Assembly (NCBI GenBank): GCA_032622095.1
Contig: CP136068.1
Location: 149,865,365-149,929,364 of the forward strand
Source: Siphonodentalium dalli
Taxonomy: Eukaryota > Mollusca > Scaphopoda > Gadilida > Siphonodentaliidae
Direction: 5' to 3'
DNA: 64,000 bases
Positions 22,601 through 28,445 of the stretch are shown here, piece after piece. The notes beneath the pieces are model-generated. The model saw only the letters and a program-made list of their open reading frames with translations, searched no databases and was not told the DNA's origin. The position numbers and the translations under genes are program-made. Position 1 is the stretch's first letter. Every line of letters starts with the position of its first letter.

Positions 22601-25600
22601 CAGACATGGATATAAAATGCAGTGATTCTCCTTATATCTGTGGTATCCTCCAACACAGCAATAAGGTTACCTCTAACACAGCGCATACTGCGGTTACACC
22701 ACGATGCATATGGTCATGGTTTGCAGACATGAAAATAAAATGCAGTGATTCTCCTTATATCTGGGGGAACTAAACAAGATCCTCATGGACAGATTATTTT
22801 CTTCAAACTTTTTCAAACTGCTAATAGACAGCGGTATCATAACCTGCACAGTACCACAACTCCGCCGCAGTGACCCATCTCGATAACGCTGTGGATACGG
22901 TGTACTACCAGTAATACTCCACCGCAGTGACCCATCTCGATAACGCTGTGGATACTGTATACTACCAGTAATACTCCACCGCAGTGACCCATCTCGATAA
23001 CGCTGTGGATACTGTATACTACCAGTAATACTGCATTCATTACCATGGTATTACCCCTTTTTTAACCCTTTGAGTGCCAGGGGCCGATATCATCGGCCTT
23101 AAACCTACAAAATAAGTCTGTTAAAGAACATAAGAATAAATTATTAAAATTGTAAAAAATTGTAAAAAAAAAAAATAAAAAAAAATGTTAGGCCAATGCA
23201 TTCTCTTATATATGCGAGGCGACCTATGGTCGACTCGCATATATAAGAGAATGCATTGGCACAGGGTATATGGGTTGATACAAAAATTGGACCTGGCACT
23301 CAAAGGGTTAAAGTCAATTACTGGAACTTTGAGGATAGCAGTAAATACCAAAATTAGTGATTTATCTAAAGTTAAGCTGCTTTCACATACGTCCGCTTTA
23401 CACGTGCGTTTTACGGATGCGTTAGGGAACTTAGGCAGACATCCGCGTTATGCTTTCACATAGGTCCGTTTAGCTCTGCGCTTATGCGTCCATTAGCAGA
23501 TGCGCGAAGAAATATTTGTGTGACCATAGTCCTTTCGCCATGGATTCACGGTTTTATCACAGTTTTTGTAGAATATACATTCTATGTACACAGAAATATA
23601 ATGAAATAGATTCAAATTAACCTTCAATATGTATAACTCGGGCAGAAATGTGAACTATACTGTTATTTGCCACAATTTTCCTATGAAATACCATTCAGTT
23701 TGTCCGAAAATTGCCAGAATTTGACCAAAAATATCTCAAATTTGGGGATGCAGTCCTCCCAGCTCCATAAGTACCGGTATGTACGGCTATTGTAGCACGA
23801 AATCGTTTTGAAAAGAAGAGAACGATGGAAATAGGCTAACTTAATTGTGAAAGATTTGTATTCTGATAAAGACAATTTCACCAGTTACTTCAGTTTTCGT
23901 TGATTTTTCATTTCATCGGCGACGATATAAAGAAAGTGCGAAAGAGCCGAGAGCCACTGTACCAGCAAAAATGCTAACTCCCCCATAACCATGGCATTCT
24001 ATGTCATTAAATGTATATTTTTACCTAAATCTGCCATCACAAATTATTTAATTCCTGTTTCAATTGACCCAAGATTTGATATCATGGTGCCAGATGCCAT
24101 ACATCCCCAAATAATAACATTCAAGTATCAGCTAAGCGGACAGGTTTTGGGTCCGGGAGTGAAAAGTTGTGTGCACGCACAGATGCGCGAGTTTTGCGGA
24201 CGGTATGTGAAAGCTCCAGTGATAACATTGGAGACCGAAAACCATCTGCTAAGCAGTGCGCGCACGCATCCGTTAAGCGGATGTGTGAAGCGGCCGTATG
24301 TCAAAGCAGCTTTATTATCCAGGCACAAAAAGTATTTTCATTTCATGAAGGAAATTTATTTAATTTATGCCAAAATAAATAGTGGATAAAGTCAGCTTTT
24401 GTTTTACTAACAGAGTACATGTACATGTGTATTCTACAATGACAAAATAATAACTTGGTTACTCAGTGAACTGCATTTTACTTGGGAAATATTATGTCCA
24501 TGAACCTCTGGATTAAAGATGATGTACCAGTACAGCTATGCTCTAAAATCAACATTTTTAACAAGGTTGTAGGCCAGTAATGATGGCGGTTGTACAGCAG
24601 TCAAGTGGTACCACCGCGAATGCTAGTGGTTGACATGGCGCATCTGCTGTTAATGATAACCAATTAAGTTACCGCTGTTTTATCTGCGTAGGCCAGGGAA
24701 TTGTGATCCAAGAAGCTGTGTACGATAACTTGCTGGAATTAGATTTCGTTGATGTCACAGACAGATTGGGTGGGTTATGGGACATGTCAGGCCCGATGGA
24801 TGATCGCAACTGGGCAAACCTCCGGATTCGATCATGTGAGGAGGTAATTGATTTTGTGTCCCGATTGGGGGATGGAGAACAGACCTTAATTGAATGATTG
24901 GAAATCTGTTTAAATCAGTACAACTTGGTCACGCGTCATGCAAGATGTTATTTTTTATGTCATGAGAATAAATAAACAATAGTTAATCCTTTACCCAACA
25001 AACCGGCCAAAACCGGCCAAATAAAGCTTCAACAGCCTAAAATATCTTCGGTCTGTCTCAATAGAACCATCCAAATATGGGTATCATTGGAACCGGCTCC
25101 TTGACCACATTGTGATAGTTACAGTTATGCCCTGTGCCAATGCATTCTCTTATATATGCGAGTCGACCATAGGTCGATCGCCTCGCATATATAAGAGAAT
25201 GCATTGGCCTAAAAAAAATCTTTTTTTAACACTTTTTACCATTTTTTCTTACATTCTTTAACAATTTTATAATTTTTAATGTGTTAAGCCAATGCATTCT
25301 CTTATATATGCGAGGCGACCTATGGTCGACTCGCATATATAAGAGAATGCATTGGCACAGGGCCCTTCTGTTGGGTAAAGGGTTAACTGAGTAGAGTATG
25401 GTGAGATGTGGAGGATTATTTTTTATGAGGTGTTAGCCGAGTGAAAATAAGCCTCCGGTCTCACGAGAGGATAAAACCTGTGCGCTACTCAGAACAGTTA
25501 ACTGTTGTGTCTATTATATTTTCGGTACCAGTTTGTTACGACCCAGACCCTAATGAAACACATGGTAAGACATAACACGTTCTTAAAGCTAAACCATCAC

Positions 25601-27269
25601 CATCCTTTTCTGTTAAAATAACGCGAAAGGATAATAATGCAAAAATATGACACCATGATGCAGTTTTGAAATAGGATAATATCTTGAGAGTAGAATAACA
25701 CATCGGGTCTTCTGTGAGTGGGGATACAATTTATATTTTGACGTAAAAAGTTTACGAAAATATAATAATTAATTATTATTGTCATTTCCCTCATTCTGAT
25801 AAGCTATAAACAATCAGAGACACATATTCTGAATTCAAAAATTTACTACACAAAATTGTGCAACGGGTAGGCATCTATAACAAAATATTTATGGAAATTT
25901 GCCATGCAATTTTGCAAGCTCAGTGTGTGATAGTACACCTATATTCAGACAACTGTATCTCCTAAACGCCTCAACGTGTAGAACAGCACGATATGTCTTT
26001 TGAATGAAGATATCCTCTCGGCTACAACATGATGTAAAAGTTGAATTTGCGCATGCGCGTATATACAGACCACCTTTACAAGAGTAATTTTTGTCTTGCT
26101 AGTGCAAATCGTTCAATGGACAAATTCATTTAACAATACATATACATATAGTCTATAGACAGCTAAAATATTTTTGTACGCTTTACTTCTTCTGTAATTT
26201 GTCTGATTTAACCCTTTACCCAACAAACCGGCCAAAACCGGCCAAATAAAGCTTCAACAGCCTAAAATATCTTCGGTCTGTCTCAATAGAACCATACAAA
26301 TATGGATATCATTGGAACCGGCTCCTTGACCACATTGTGATAGTTACAGTTATGCCCTGTGCCAATGCATTCTCTTATATATGCGAGTCGACCATAGGTC
26401 GCCTCGCATATATAAGAGAATGCATTGGCCTAAAAAAAATCTTTTTTTAACACTTTTTACCATTTTTTTCTTACATTCTTTAACAATTTTATAATTTTTA
26501 ATGTGTTAAGCCAGTGCATTCTCTTATATATGCGAGGCGACCTATGGTCGACTCGCATATATAAGAGAATGCATTGGCACAGGGCCGTTCTGTTGGGTAA
26601 AGGGTTAACCCCTCCCTTACTTCACCCTTTCATGACGGGGCTGCACTGGTGCAACATTAAAGATCCTGTGCCAGTTTTATTCTCTTATATGCGAGTCTCC
26701 CATAGGGAGCCTCGCATATATGAGAATGCACTGACTTACATGGTCAAGGTAAATATTGTAAGGTCAATGCATTCTCTTATATATGCGAGGCACCCTATGA
26801 CATCACATACAAGGGTATTAACATGCAAACTACTTACCAGTATGTTACAGCTGAAAAATAGCCCTACATGTTCCTGATCCATGTGACAAGTAGAAATTTC
26901 AGAACATTTTGAGCTCAGCTACCGGTAGCTGTTAGTATTTTAAAGGGCCCACTTAATTTTTGAACCCCCAGATCACAATATATTAAATATAAAAAAACTC
27001 TATATCTTAGTTTGAATTATGTTGCATTCTGGGAGCGAAAGGGGGAAAATGTTTCTATGATTTCAGCTATTTTCTATTATTCTATGGGCACCTTTTGAGA
27101 CACAGACATTCCAAATGGTGATGAATTATAGTATTTTAACATATTTTACATCATAGATTGTTATTAAAACCGTATATCGCAATAACTCACGTTTTCGTTT
27201 CTTGCTCGAAACCAAGGCACACAAACAGAGCACAAGAACCGTCACGATAATATCCCGATTGATCTTCAT
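7060..27269 (-). CDS. FGFRL1: Kinase-less FGF receptor-like membrane protein with LDLa domain (FGFRL1/nou-darake type), 7 coding exons
   Basis: The joined exons (27191-27269, 21552-21718, 20475-20598, 16798-16976, 14425-14707, 11581-11706, 7060-7670) total 1569 nt, that is 522 codons plus stop. Every junction is GT-AG and phases run 1,0,1,0,1,1. Layout: signal peptide 1-22; Ig domain D2 about 34-123 (Cys55/Cys105, Trp67, DAANYTC at 99-105); Ig domain D3 about 128-228 (Cys149/Cys209, Trp161, ends AWLMVLP like FGF receptors); Thr tract 231-264; LDLa 281-317; Lys-rich 324-370; acidic linker; membrane helix 481-508; tail 509-522. D2/D3 spacing and motifs are those of the FGF receptor family, which binds FGF and heparan sulphate. 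No kinase exon follows, as in FGFRL1 and planarian nou-darake, so a decoy or modulator role is inferred. D1 and the acid box are absent. The LDLa and poly-Lys parts are not standard for FGFRL1, so orthology is likely but unproven. Confidence 0.87.
8095..8465. mobile_element. Foldback family C
   Basis: Two hairpins built from AGAATGAGGTCCCCAGAGGG and its complement, the second nearly perfect (8357-8450), bounded by CCTTGAAATAGTGTGTCTG and its inverted counterpart. Confidence 0.75.
8769..8981. mobile_element. Family B palindromic mariner-type MITE nested in the 1.3-kb inverted repeat
   Basis: CAGTAATGCTCTAATTAATC to GAGCATTACTG, TA at 8767-8768 and 8982-8983; it interrupts the right arm, so it came in later. 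Confidence 0.88.
9039..9252. mobile_element. TTAA MITE family D (perfect foldback)
   Basis: TTAACCCTTTCAGTGCCAAG to its exact complement, with arms of ~100 nt meeting at GAGCTCTAAGAGCTC. TTAA on both sides. Confidence 0.87.
9487..9707. mobile_element. Inserted element with TTATTACACGC inverted ends
   Basis: Starts TTATTACACGCTTGTTCCTA and ends TAGGACGCGAAGCGTGTAATAA, an imperfect inverted pair. More GC-rich (CpG) than its surroundings. Confidence 0.55.
9708..9865. mobile_element. Foldback with ~70-nt arms, GC-rich centre
   Basis: ACACAGGACGACACGATGTG pairs with its complement at the other end, continuing through GTTTGTCGATACGGCAC to a GAGGCGCAAGCGCCTC centre. Confidence 0.65.
9962..10145 (+). 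repeat. Flank duplicated at 13692-13854
   Basis: TTTTTATAACTCATAAACTTA through ATGTGTCAATTATAAATTGGATAT occurs after both family F copies (9327 and 13437), showing that a block larger than the MITE was copied. Confidence 0.7.
10179..10407 (+). mobile_element. Chimeric TTAA MITE: family A left end, family F right end
   Basis: Left end TTAACCCTTTACCCAACAGA is family A; right end, from GCACAGGGTTTTCGCAAAAT to GTCATGAAAGGCTTAA, is family F inverted. The switch lies in the shared hairpin cores and the F-like AAATATTGTTAGGCCAA spacer. Confidence 0.75.
10404..11011 (+). mobile_element. Chimeric TTAA MITE: family D left end, family A right end
   Basis: Begins with a whole D left arm and hairpin, repeats part of the D right arm (10573-10630), then passes at GAGGCCCTGTGCC into family A with two cores and ends CCGGTTTGTTGGGTAAAGGG followed by CTAA. 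It shares the TTAA at 10404-10407 with the preceding element. Confidence 0.75.
11012..11580. other. Rest of intron 6, nothing recognised
   Basis: Contains three loose repeats of AACGCTCTTTAT(T/G) with CCATATC(A/C)GG at 11247-11345; no gene seen. Confidence 0.4.
11581..11706 (-). CDS. Coding exon 6: LDL-receptor class A domain
   Basis: 126 nt, residues 278-319, acceptor CATTTCAG, donor G/GTAAGC. It carries six cysteines (281, 288, 293, 300, 306, 317) in LDLa spacing with FQCGDGTC and the calcium-binding DCSDSSDE block. The exon codes for exactly one module and is symmetrical (phase 1 on both sides), so it could be gained or skipped without a frameshift. Confidence 0.9.
11744..11915 (-). mobile_element. 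Dispersed repeat family G, near full length
   Basis: GTTGAACTTATTATCTGAAC, then CCTTCTGCACTTTCATTATC, CCTCCAAATCAATAATAGAC and GAATCCATTTAGTATAGAAA, the order seen in all longer copies. Confidence 0.6.
11932..12146. mobile_element. TTAA MITE family D (foldback)
   Basis: Same inverted ends as 9039-9252 with a GAGCTCTAAGATCTC centre. Its right TTAA (12143-12146) is also the left TTAA of the next element. Confidence 0.85.
12143..12541 (-). mobile_element. TTAA MITE family A, full length
   Basis: TTAACCCTTTACCCAACAAA to TTCTGTTGGGTAAAGGGTTAA with two facing cores. It abuts the family D copy with one shared TTAA. Confidence 0.86.
12545..12710 (+). repeat. Family G fragment leading into the 61-bp array
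   Basis: CTCTCCGATGAGTAGTTG, then GGAAATGTTCAGATAACGAG..., then AATTATAGTT.TTATCAACAGAGTTTAGTTATGACAGACTGG, the same lead-in as at 4495-4540. Confidence 0.5.
12711..13312 (+). repeat. 61-bp minisatellite, 10 units
   Basis: ATCAGACCCCGATATCTATA recurs every ~61 bp, ten times, with 1-3 changes per unit (TCTATAG early, TCTCTAG late). It lies in intron 5 of the receptor gene; the flanks are family G sequence. Confidence 0.88.
13313..13436 (+). repeat. Family G fragment
   Basis: GGAAATGTTCAGATAATGAG through TTTCCTTCAAATAAATGAAA. It resembles the sequence right after the lone unit at 4536. Confidence 0.5.
13437..13691 (+). mobile_element. TTAA MITE family F
   Basis: TTAACTCATCCATGACTGGA to CCATGAAAGTGTTAT, two decayed cores, GCACTAGCGCAGCTCC block near the right end. 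Followed by the duplicated flank 13692-13854. Confidence 0.75.
13855..14360 (+). mobile_element. Right parts of TTAA MITEs A, E and F joined at TTAA sites
   Basis: A truncated A copy ends at TTGGGTAAAGTATTAA (about 14069); the sequence then continues as the right half of E from its internal TTAACAGACTTATTTTG; E ends CTGAAAGGGTTAA (14323-14326) and continues as the right end of F from its internal TTAA.GCTGCACCAG to AAGGGTTAA. Confidence 0.7.
14425..14707 (-). CDS. Coding exon 5: second half of Ig domain D3 and threonine stalk
   Basis: 283 nt, residues 184-277 plus one base, acceptor TTTGTCTGTAG, phases 0 to 1. [16 protein letters not shown] (Cys209) and [10 protein letters not shown] match the end of FGF receptor D3. 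About 34 threonines follow without a break (residues 231-264), coded by mixed ACA/ACC/ACG/ACT, then [14 protein letters not shown] Thr stalk like this is usually O-glycosylated and extended. The donor is read as GTTAGT, which keeps the frame; reading past it meets a stop in the next codon. No alternative IIIb/IIIc-type exon was seen in the adjoining introns. Confidence 0.83.
14767..14866. mobile_element. Family B palindrome, central part
   Basis: GGAAATATGGCTTGTTGCCA to the complementary arm around CTCACACTGAGAG; both outer ends are missing. Confidence 0.75.
14960..16091. mobile_element. Non-autonomous hAT-type element, ~1.13 kb
   Basis: CTGTTCACT stands on both sides (14952-14960 and 16091-16099), giving an 8-9 bp target duplication. 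Ends AGTGCTGGGCGGT and (inverted) TTGGGCTGGACGAT are loosely inverted and of the form common in hAT elements. No transposase frame is present. It sits in intron 4. Confidence 0.65.
16491..16708 (-). mobile_element. TTAA MITE family F, inverted, worn right end
   Basis: TTAACTCTTTCGTGACGGGA, GCTGTGCTGGTGCAG, two cores, then CAAAATTTCAGGAAGCTCC; the far TTAA is lost. Confidence 0.65.
16798..16976 (-). CDS. Coding exon 4: first half of Ig domain D3
   Basis: 179 nt, residues 124-183, acceptor TTCTTCCAG, donor CAG/GTACTG, phases 1 to 0. It carries two NVT glycosylation sequons (Asn130, Asn136), [11 protein letters not shown] with Cys149, and IKWLKR with the core Trp161, matching the 'IQWLKHV/R' segment of FGF receptor D3. 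This exon is the counterpart of FGFR exon IIIa. Confidence 0.88.
17230..17686 (+). mobile_element. TTAA MITE family E, longest form
   Basis: TTAACCCTTTCAGTGCCAGG at the left, GGCCCCTGGCACTGAAGGGGTTAA at the right (ends given in parts), one core hairpin, and a ~240-bp right segment (GGGCATCAAAATTATTACTA...) shared only with 14068-14325. Confidence 0.82.
17687..18094. other. Intron 3 spacer, nothing recognised
   Basis: Has a G9 run at ~18010 but no coding or repeat feature I could identify. Confidence 0.4.
18095..18667. mobile_element. Non-autonomous hAT-type element, copy 1
   Basis: Ends CAGGGTCCGCACTGGAC and, inverted, CAGGGTTCCCGCTGCCAC; flanks GATACATA and GATATATA agree in 7 of 8 bases. 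Interior is rich in TTTGCCAAAT. A second copy is at 21975. Confidence 0.65.
19085..19324. mobile_element. Foldback family C, two hairpins
   Basis: GCCTTGAAATAGGGTGACTG at the left and its inverted form at the right; two hairpins of AGAATGAGGT(C/T)CCCAGAGGG face each other. Confidence 0.75.
19325..19654. other. Intron 3 spacer, nothing recognised
   Basis: A 66-codon plus-strand frame (19347-19547) resembles no family I know. Confidence 0.35.
19655..20082 (+). mobile_element. Family G element split by a TTAA MITE
   Basis: CCTTTCTATACTAAATGGAT at the left resumes after the MITE as AAAGTGTACATCAGAATGGTC..., then GGAAATGTTCAGATCATAAG and the end TTTAGTATAGAAAGG. Confidence 0.65.
19685..19876 (+). 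mobile_element. TTAA MITE family A, internally deleted, nested in family G
   Basis: TTAACCCTTTACCCAACAGA at the left; the second core breaks off at GCCAATGCATTATGGCCGGG and ends directly in TTAA. Confidence 0.78.
20245..20368. mobile_element. Foldback family C, single hairpin
   Basis: GTGTCTGTCATTTGCAGAAT start; arms GAGGTTCCCAAAGGGTGAAT and ATTCACCATCTGGGAACCTC. It lies ~100 bp from exon 3. Confidence 0.7.
20475..20598 (-). CDS. Coding exon 3: second half of Ig domain D2
   Basis: 124 nt, residues 83-123 plus one base, acceptor ATTCCAG, donor G/GTAAAT, phases 0 to 1. It reads [10 protein letters not shown] then [17 protein letters not shown], the standard 'D.A.Y.C' end of an I-set Ig domain and close in form to FGF receptor D2 (GNYTC.VEN). 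Asn102 lies in an NYT glycosylation sequon. Confidence 0.88.
20800..21125. mobile_element. Foldback element in intron 2, ~320 bp
   Basis: Arms such as AAAGATGGTCTATCCCTTCC and GGAAGAGATAGACCATTTTT, and AATCAATTCGGACATTTTAT with its counterpart ATAAAATGTCCCAAATTGAT, lie inverted around about 20985. Confidence 0.6.
21357..21422 (-). repeat. Possible tRNA-derived SINE head, degenerate
   Basis: On the minus strand GCCCCAGTGGGTTAGTTGGTAAAATGC resembles a tRNA 5' half with an A box (quoted here in part: GGGTTAGTTGGTAAAATGC). No convincing B box or poly-A tail follows. Confidence 0.22.
21552..21718 (-). CDS. Coding exon 2: first half of Ig domain D2
   Basis: 167 nt, residues 27-82, acceptor TTTTTTTAG, donor CAG/GTAAGA, phases 1 to 0. 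It carries a basic stretch (EWRKK, FKGMR) before the domain, Cys55, the [15 protein letters not shown] segment with the core Trp67, and a loop rich in Asp/Gln. In FGF receptors this half of D2 carries basic residues that contact heparan sulphate, and the basic residues here fit that, by inference. Confidence 0.88.
21780..21890. mobile_element. Foldback family C, single worn hairpin
   Basis: CATTTGCATAATGAGGTCCC to GGAGACCTCATTCTGCATGG with the CAGCAGGCTAGCATCA centre typical of the family. Confidence 0.65.
21975..22520. mobile_element. Non-autonomous hAT-type element, copy 2
   Basis: CAGGGTCCGCGCTGGACAGA at the left and GGCAGCGCGAACCC at the right; ~85% like the copy at 18095 by eye. Right terminus worn; flanks GGTATC and GGTACC may be a decayed target duplication. 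Confidence 0.6.
22519..22764 (+). repeat. 123-bp tandem duplication
   Basis: Two units beginning GGTA(C/T)CCTCCAACACAGC and holding CATATGGTCATGGTTTGCAG, nearly identical. Confidence 0.85.
22855..23035 (+). repeat. 57-bp tandem repeat, three units
   Basis: GCAGTGACCCATCTCGATAA recurs at 57-bp steps (22867, 22924, 22981) with ATACTGTATACTACCAGTAA. Confidence 0.85.
23062..23311 (-). mobile_element. TTAA MITE family E
   Basis: TTAACCCTTTGAGTGCCAGG to CCTGGCACTCAAAGGGTTAA, perfect ends, one core hairpin and A-rich spacer. Confidence 0.88.
23375..24311. mobile_element. Harbinger-type non-autonomous element, 937 bp
   Basis: Ends AGCTGCTTTCACATACG and, inverted, AGCTGCTTTGACATACG (one mismatch in 17), flanked on both sides by TTA (23372-23374, 24312-24314). 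Inside, GCGGATGCG-like CpG motifs repeat near both ends. A 3-bp TWA target points to PIF/Harbinger. No transposase is present. Confidence 0.65.
24634..24897 (+). CDS. Orphan terminal-exon-like ORF in intron 1, unknown product
   Basis: An open frame runs from a stop at 24631 to TGA at 24895-24897. A possible acceptor (TTTTATCTGCGTAG) ends at 24691; the frame after it reads [16 protein letters not shown], then [18 protein letters not shown], then [18 protein letters not shown]. The mix of Trp, Asp and Leu looks like coding sequence rather than chance. Two overlapping AATAAA signals follow at 24967-24976. It could be the last exon or a retrocopy fragment of a gene on the plus strand. A weak likeness to death-fold helices is not enough for a call. 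No other exon was found. Confidence 0.3.
   Translation, partial: HGASAVNDNQLSYRCFICVGQGIVIQEAVYDNLLELDFVDVTDRLGGLWDMSGPMDDRNWANLRIRSCEEVIDFVSRLGDGEQTLIE
24983..25386 (-). mobile_element. TTAA MITE family A, full length
   Basis: TTAATCCTTTACCCAACAAA to GTTGGGTAAAGGGTTAA; one hairpin loop has an extra CGAT (TCGATCG). Confidence 0.85.
25387..26207. other. Intron 1 spacer, nothing recognised
   Basis: AT-rich, no frame or repeat of interest. Confidence 0.4.
26208..26608 (-). mobile_element. TTAA MITE family A, full length
   Basis: TTAACCCTTTACCCAACAAA to CGTTCTGTTGGGTAAAGGG and TTAA, two facing cores; very close to 24983-25386. Confidence 0.87.
26622..26820 (-). mobile_element. TTAA MITE family F fragment
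   Basis: CACCCTTTCATGACGGGGCT, GCACTGGTGCAACATTAAAG, a shortened first core and the start of a second; the far end is missing. Confidence 0.6.
27191..27269 (-). CDS. Coding exon 1: start codon and signal peptide
   Basis: Codes for residues 1-26 and the first base of codon 27. A short charged start (MKINRD) is followed by a hydrophobic run ([14 protein letters not shown]) and SSKKRK, a typical secretory signal with likely cleavage near residue 22. The ATG has A at -3. The donor GTGAGT follows directly, leaving phase 1. The next ATGs upstream, in the 5' UTR, are out of frame with it, which decides this start. Confidence 0.85.
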
Positions 27270-27322
27270 GATTGCGTGTTCACTGGAGCGGAAAATCTGT
27301 GTCACATTTTCTCATCAGAGTC
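27270..27322 (-). promoter_or_regulatory. 5' UTR segment behind an acceptor site, with two upstream ATGs
   Basis: A TTATTTTTTCCAG acceptor ends at 27323, so the mRNA very likely enters here from an upstream noncoding exon that was not located. The 53-nt leader holds an 11-codon uORF (27315-27280) and an overlapping ATGTGA start-stop, both out of frame with the main ATG. Such uORFs often lower translation. Confidence 0.6.
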
Positions 27323-27452
27323 CTGGAAAAAATAAATAATCATAACAATTAGTTTGGGTTATTCTGTCTCTTCATGACTTGAACATTGATAAGCTGCCAG
27401 CCGTCAGAAACAACAGGTATAATCTCCAAGCCTAAAAATAATGAGACAATCG

Positions 27453-27852
27453 TTAACCCTTTCATGATGGGAACTGCGCTGCTGCAGCATTAACCCTTTG
27501 AGTGCCAGGGGCCGATCTCATCGGCCCTAAACCTACAAAATAAGTCTGTTAAAGAATATAAGAATAAATTATTAAAATTGTAAAAAATTGTAAAAAAAAA
27601 AAAAAAAAAATTATAGGCCAATGCATCTCTTATATATGCGAGGCGACCTATGGTCGACTCGCATATATAAGAGAATGCATTGGCACAGGGTATATGGGTT
27701 GATACAAAAATCGACCTGGCACTCAAAGGGTTAAAGACCATGTGCCAGTGCATTCTCTTATATTCGCAAGCCTGACATAAATAAGACAATGCACTGGCTA
27801 ACAAGGTCAAGGTAATTATTTTTATGCCAATGTAGTCTCTTATATATGCAAG
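27453..27852 (-). mobile_element. TTAA MITE family F with an E element inside
   Basis: TTAACCCTTTCATGATGGGA...GCTGCAGCA up to the internal TTAA at 27489; the rest (AGACCATGTGCCAGTGCATT...) resumes at 27735 after the nested copy and breaks off near 27852. Confidence 0.7.
27489..27734 (-). mobile_element. TTAA MITE family E nested in family F
   Basis: TTAACCCTTTGAGTGCCAGG to GGCACTCAAAGGGTTAA, TTAA duplicated exactly at the internal TTAA of the F copy. Confidence 0.87.
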
Positions 27853-28071
27853 GTTTGTCGTACATGTATGTATCTCTACGAAGCTACAGTGAAATACTGT
27901 AGTTTGCCGAATGACATCATGATTTTGCCATTGAAAGCTGTTTGCTACCTAGCTATCAACTGATTGGTGTCAGAATTTTCGGTCAACCAGATGCATGTTG
28001 CTTTCCGAGTACTCTTCAAGTTGTGGTACTATTAGAACTGAAAATGCCGCATAATTTAGCAACTGTGAGCA

Positions 28072-28287
28072 TTAACCCTTTGAGTGCCAGGTCGATTTTT
28101 GTATCAACCCATATACCCTGTGCCAATGCATTCTCTTATATATGCGAGTCGACCATAGGTCGCCTCGCATATATAAGAGAATGCATTGGCCTAACAATTT
28201 GTTTGTTTTTTTTACAATTTTTTACAATTTTAATAATTTATTCTAATATTCTTTAACAGACTTATTTTGTAGCACTCAAAGGGTTAA
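28072..28287 (+). mobile_element. TTAA MITE family E, short right end
   Basis: TTAACCCTTTGAGTGCCAGG to TTGTAGCACTCAAAGGGTTAA (end given in part); the GGGCCGATGAGATCGGCCCC hairpin found in other copies is missing. Confidence 0.85.
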
Positions 28288-28311
28288 TAAAATGCATATA
28301 ATAAAAAGAAC

Positions 28312-28438
28312 ACCTACAGTTTATGTTTGAATACATGAAACATTGCATGAGTGTCACTGGCGGCTACAAGCCACTCATGGCGCGGCTTGTGATAATTTCT
28401 TTCCAGACACTCACGGTATTCAAACAAAAACTGTAGGT
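28312..28438. mobile_element. Short foldback, 127 bp
   Basis: ACCTACAGTTTATGTTTGAA pairs with the inverted end TTCAAACAAAAACTGTAGGT. Confidence 0.6.
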
Positions 28439-28445
28439 ATATTTC

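Noticed and set aside
23991-24389. 132-codon plus-strand frame
   Set aside because: Crosses the right end of the Harbinger-type element and shows no transposase motif.
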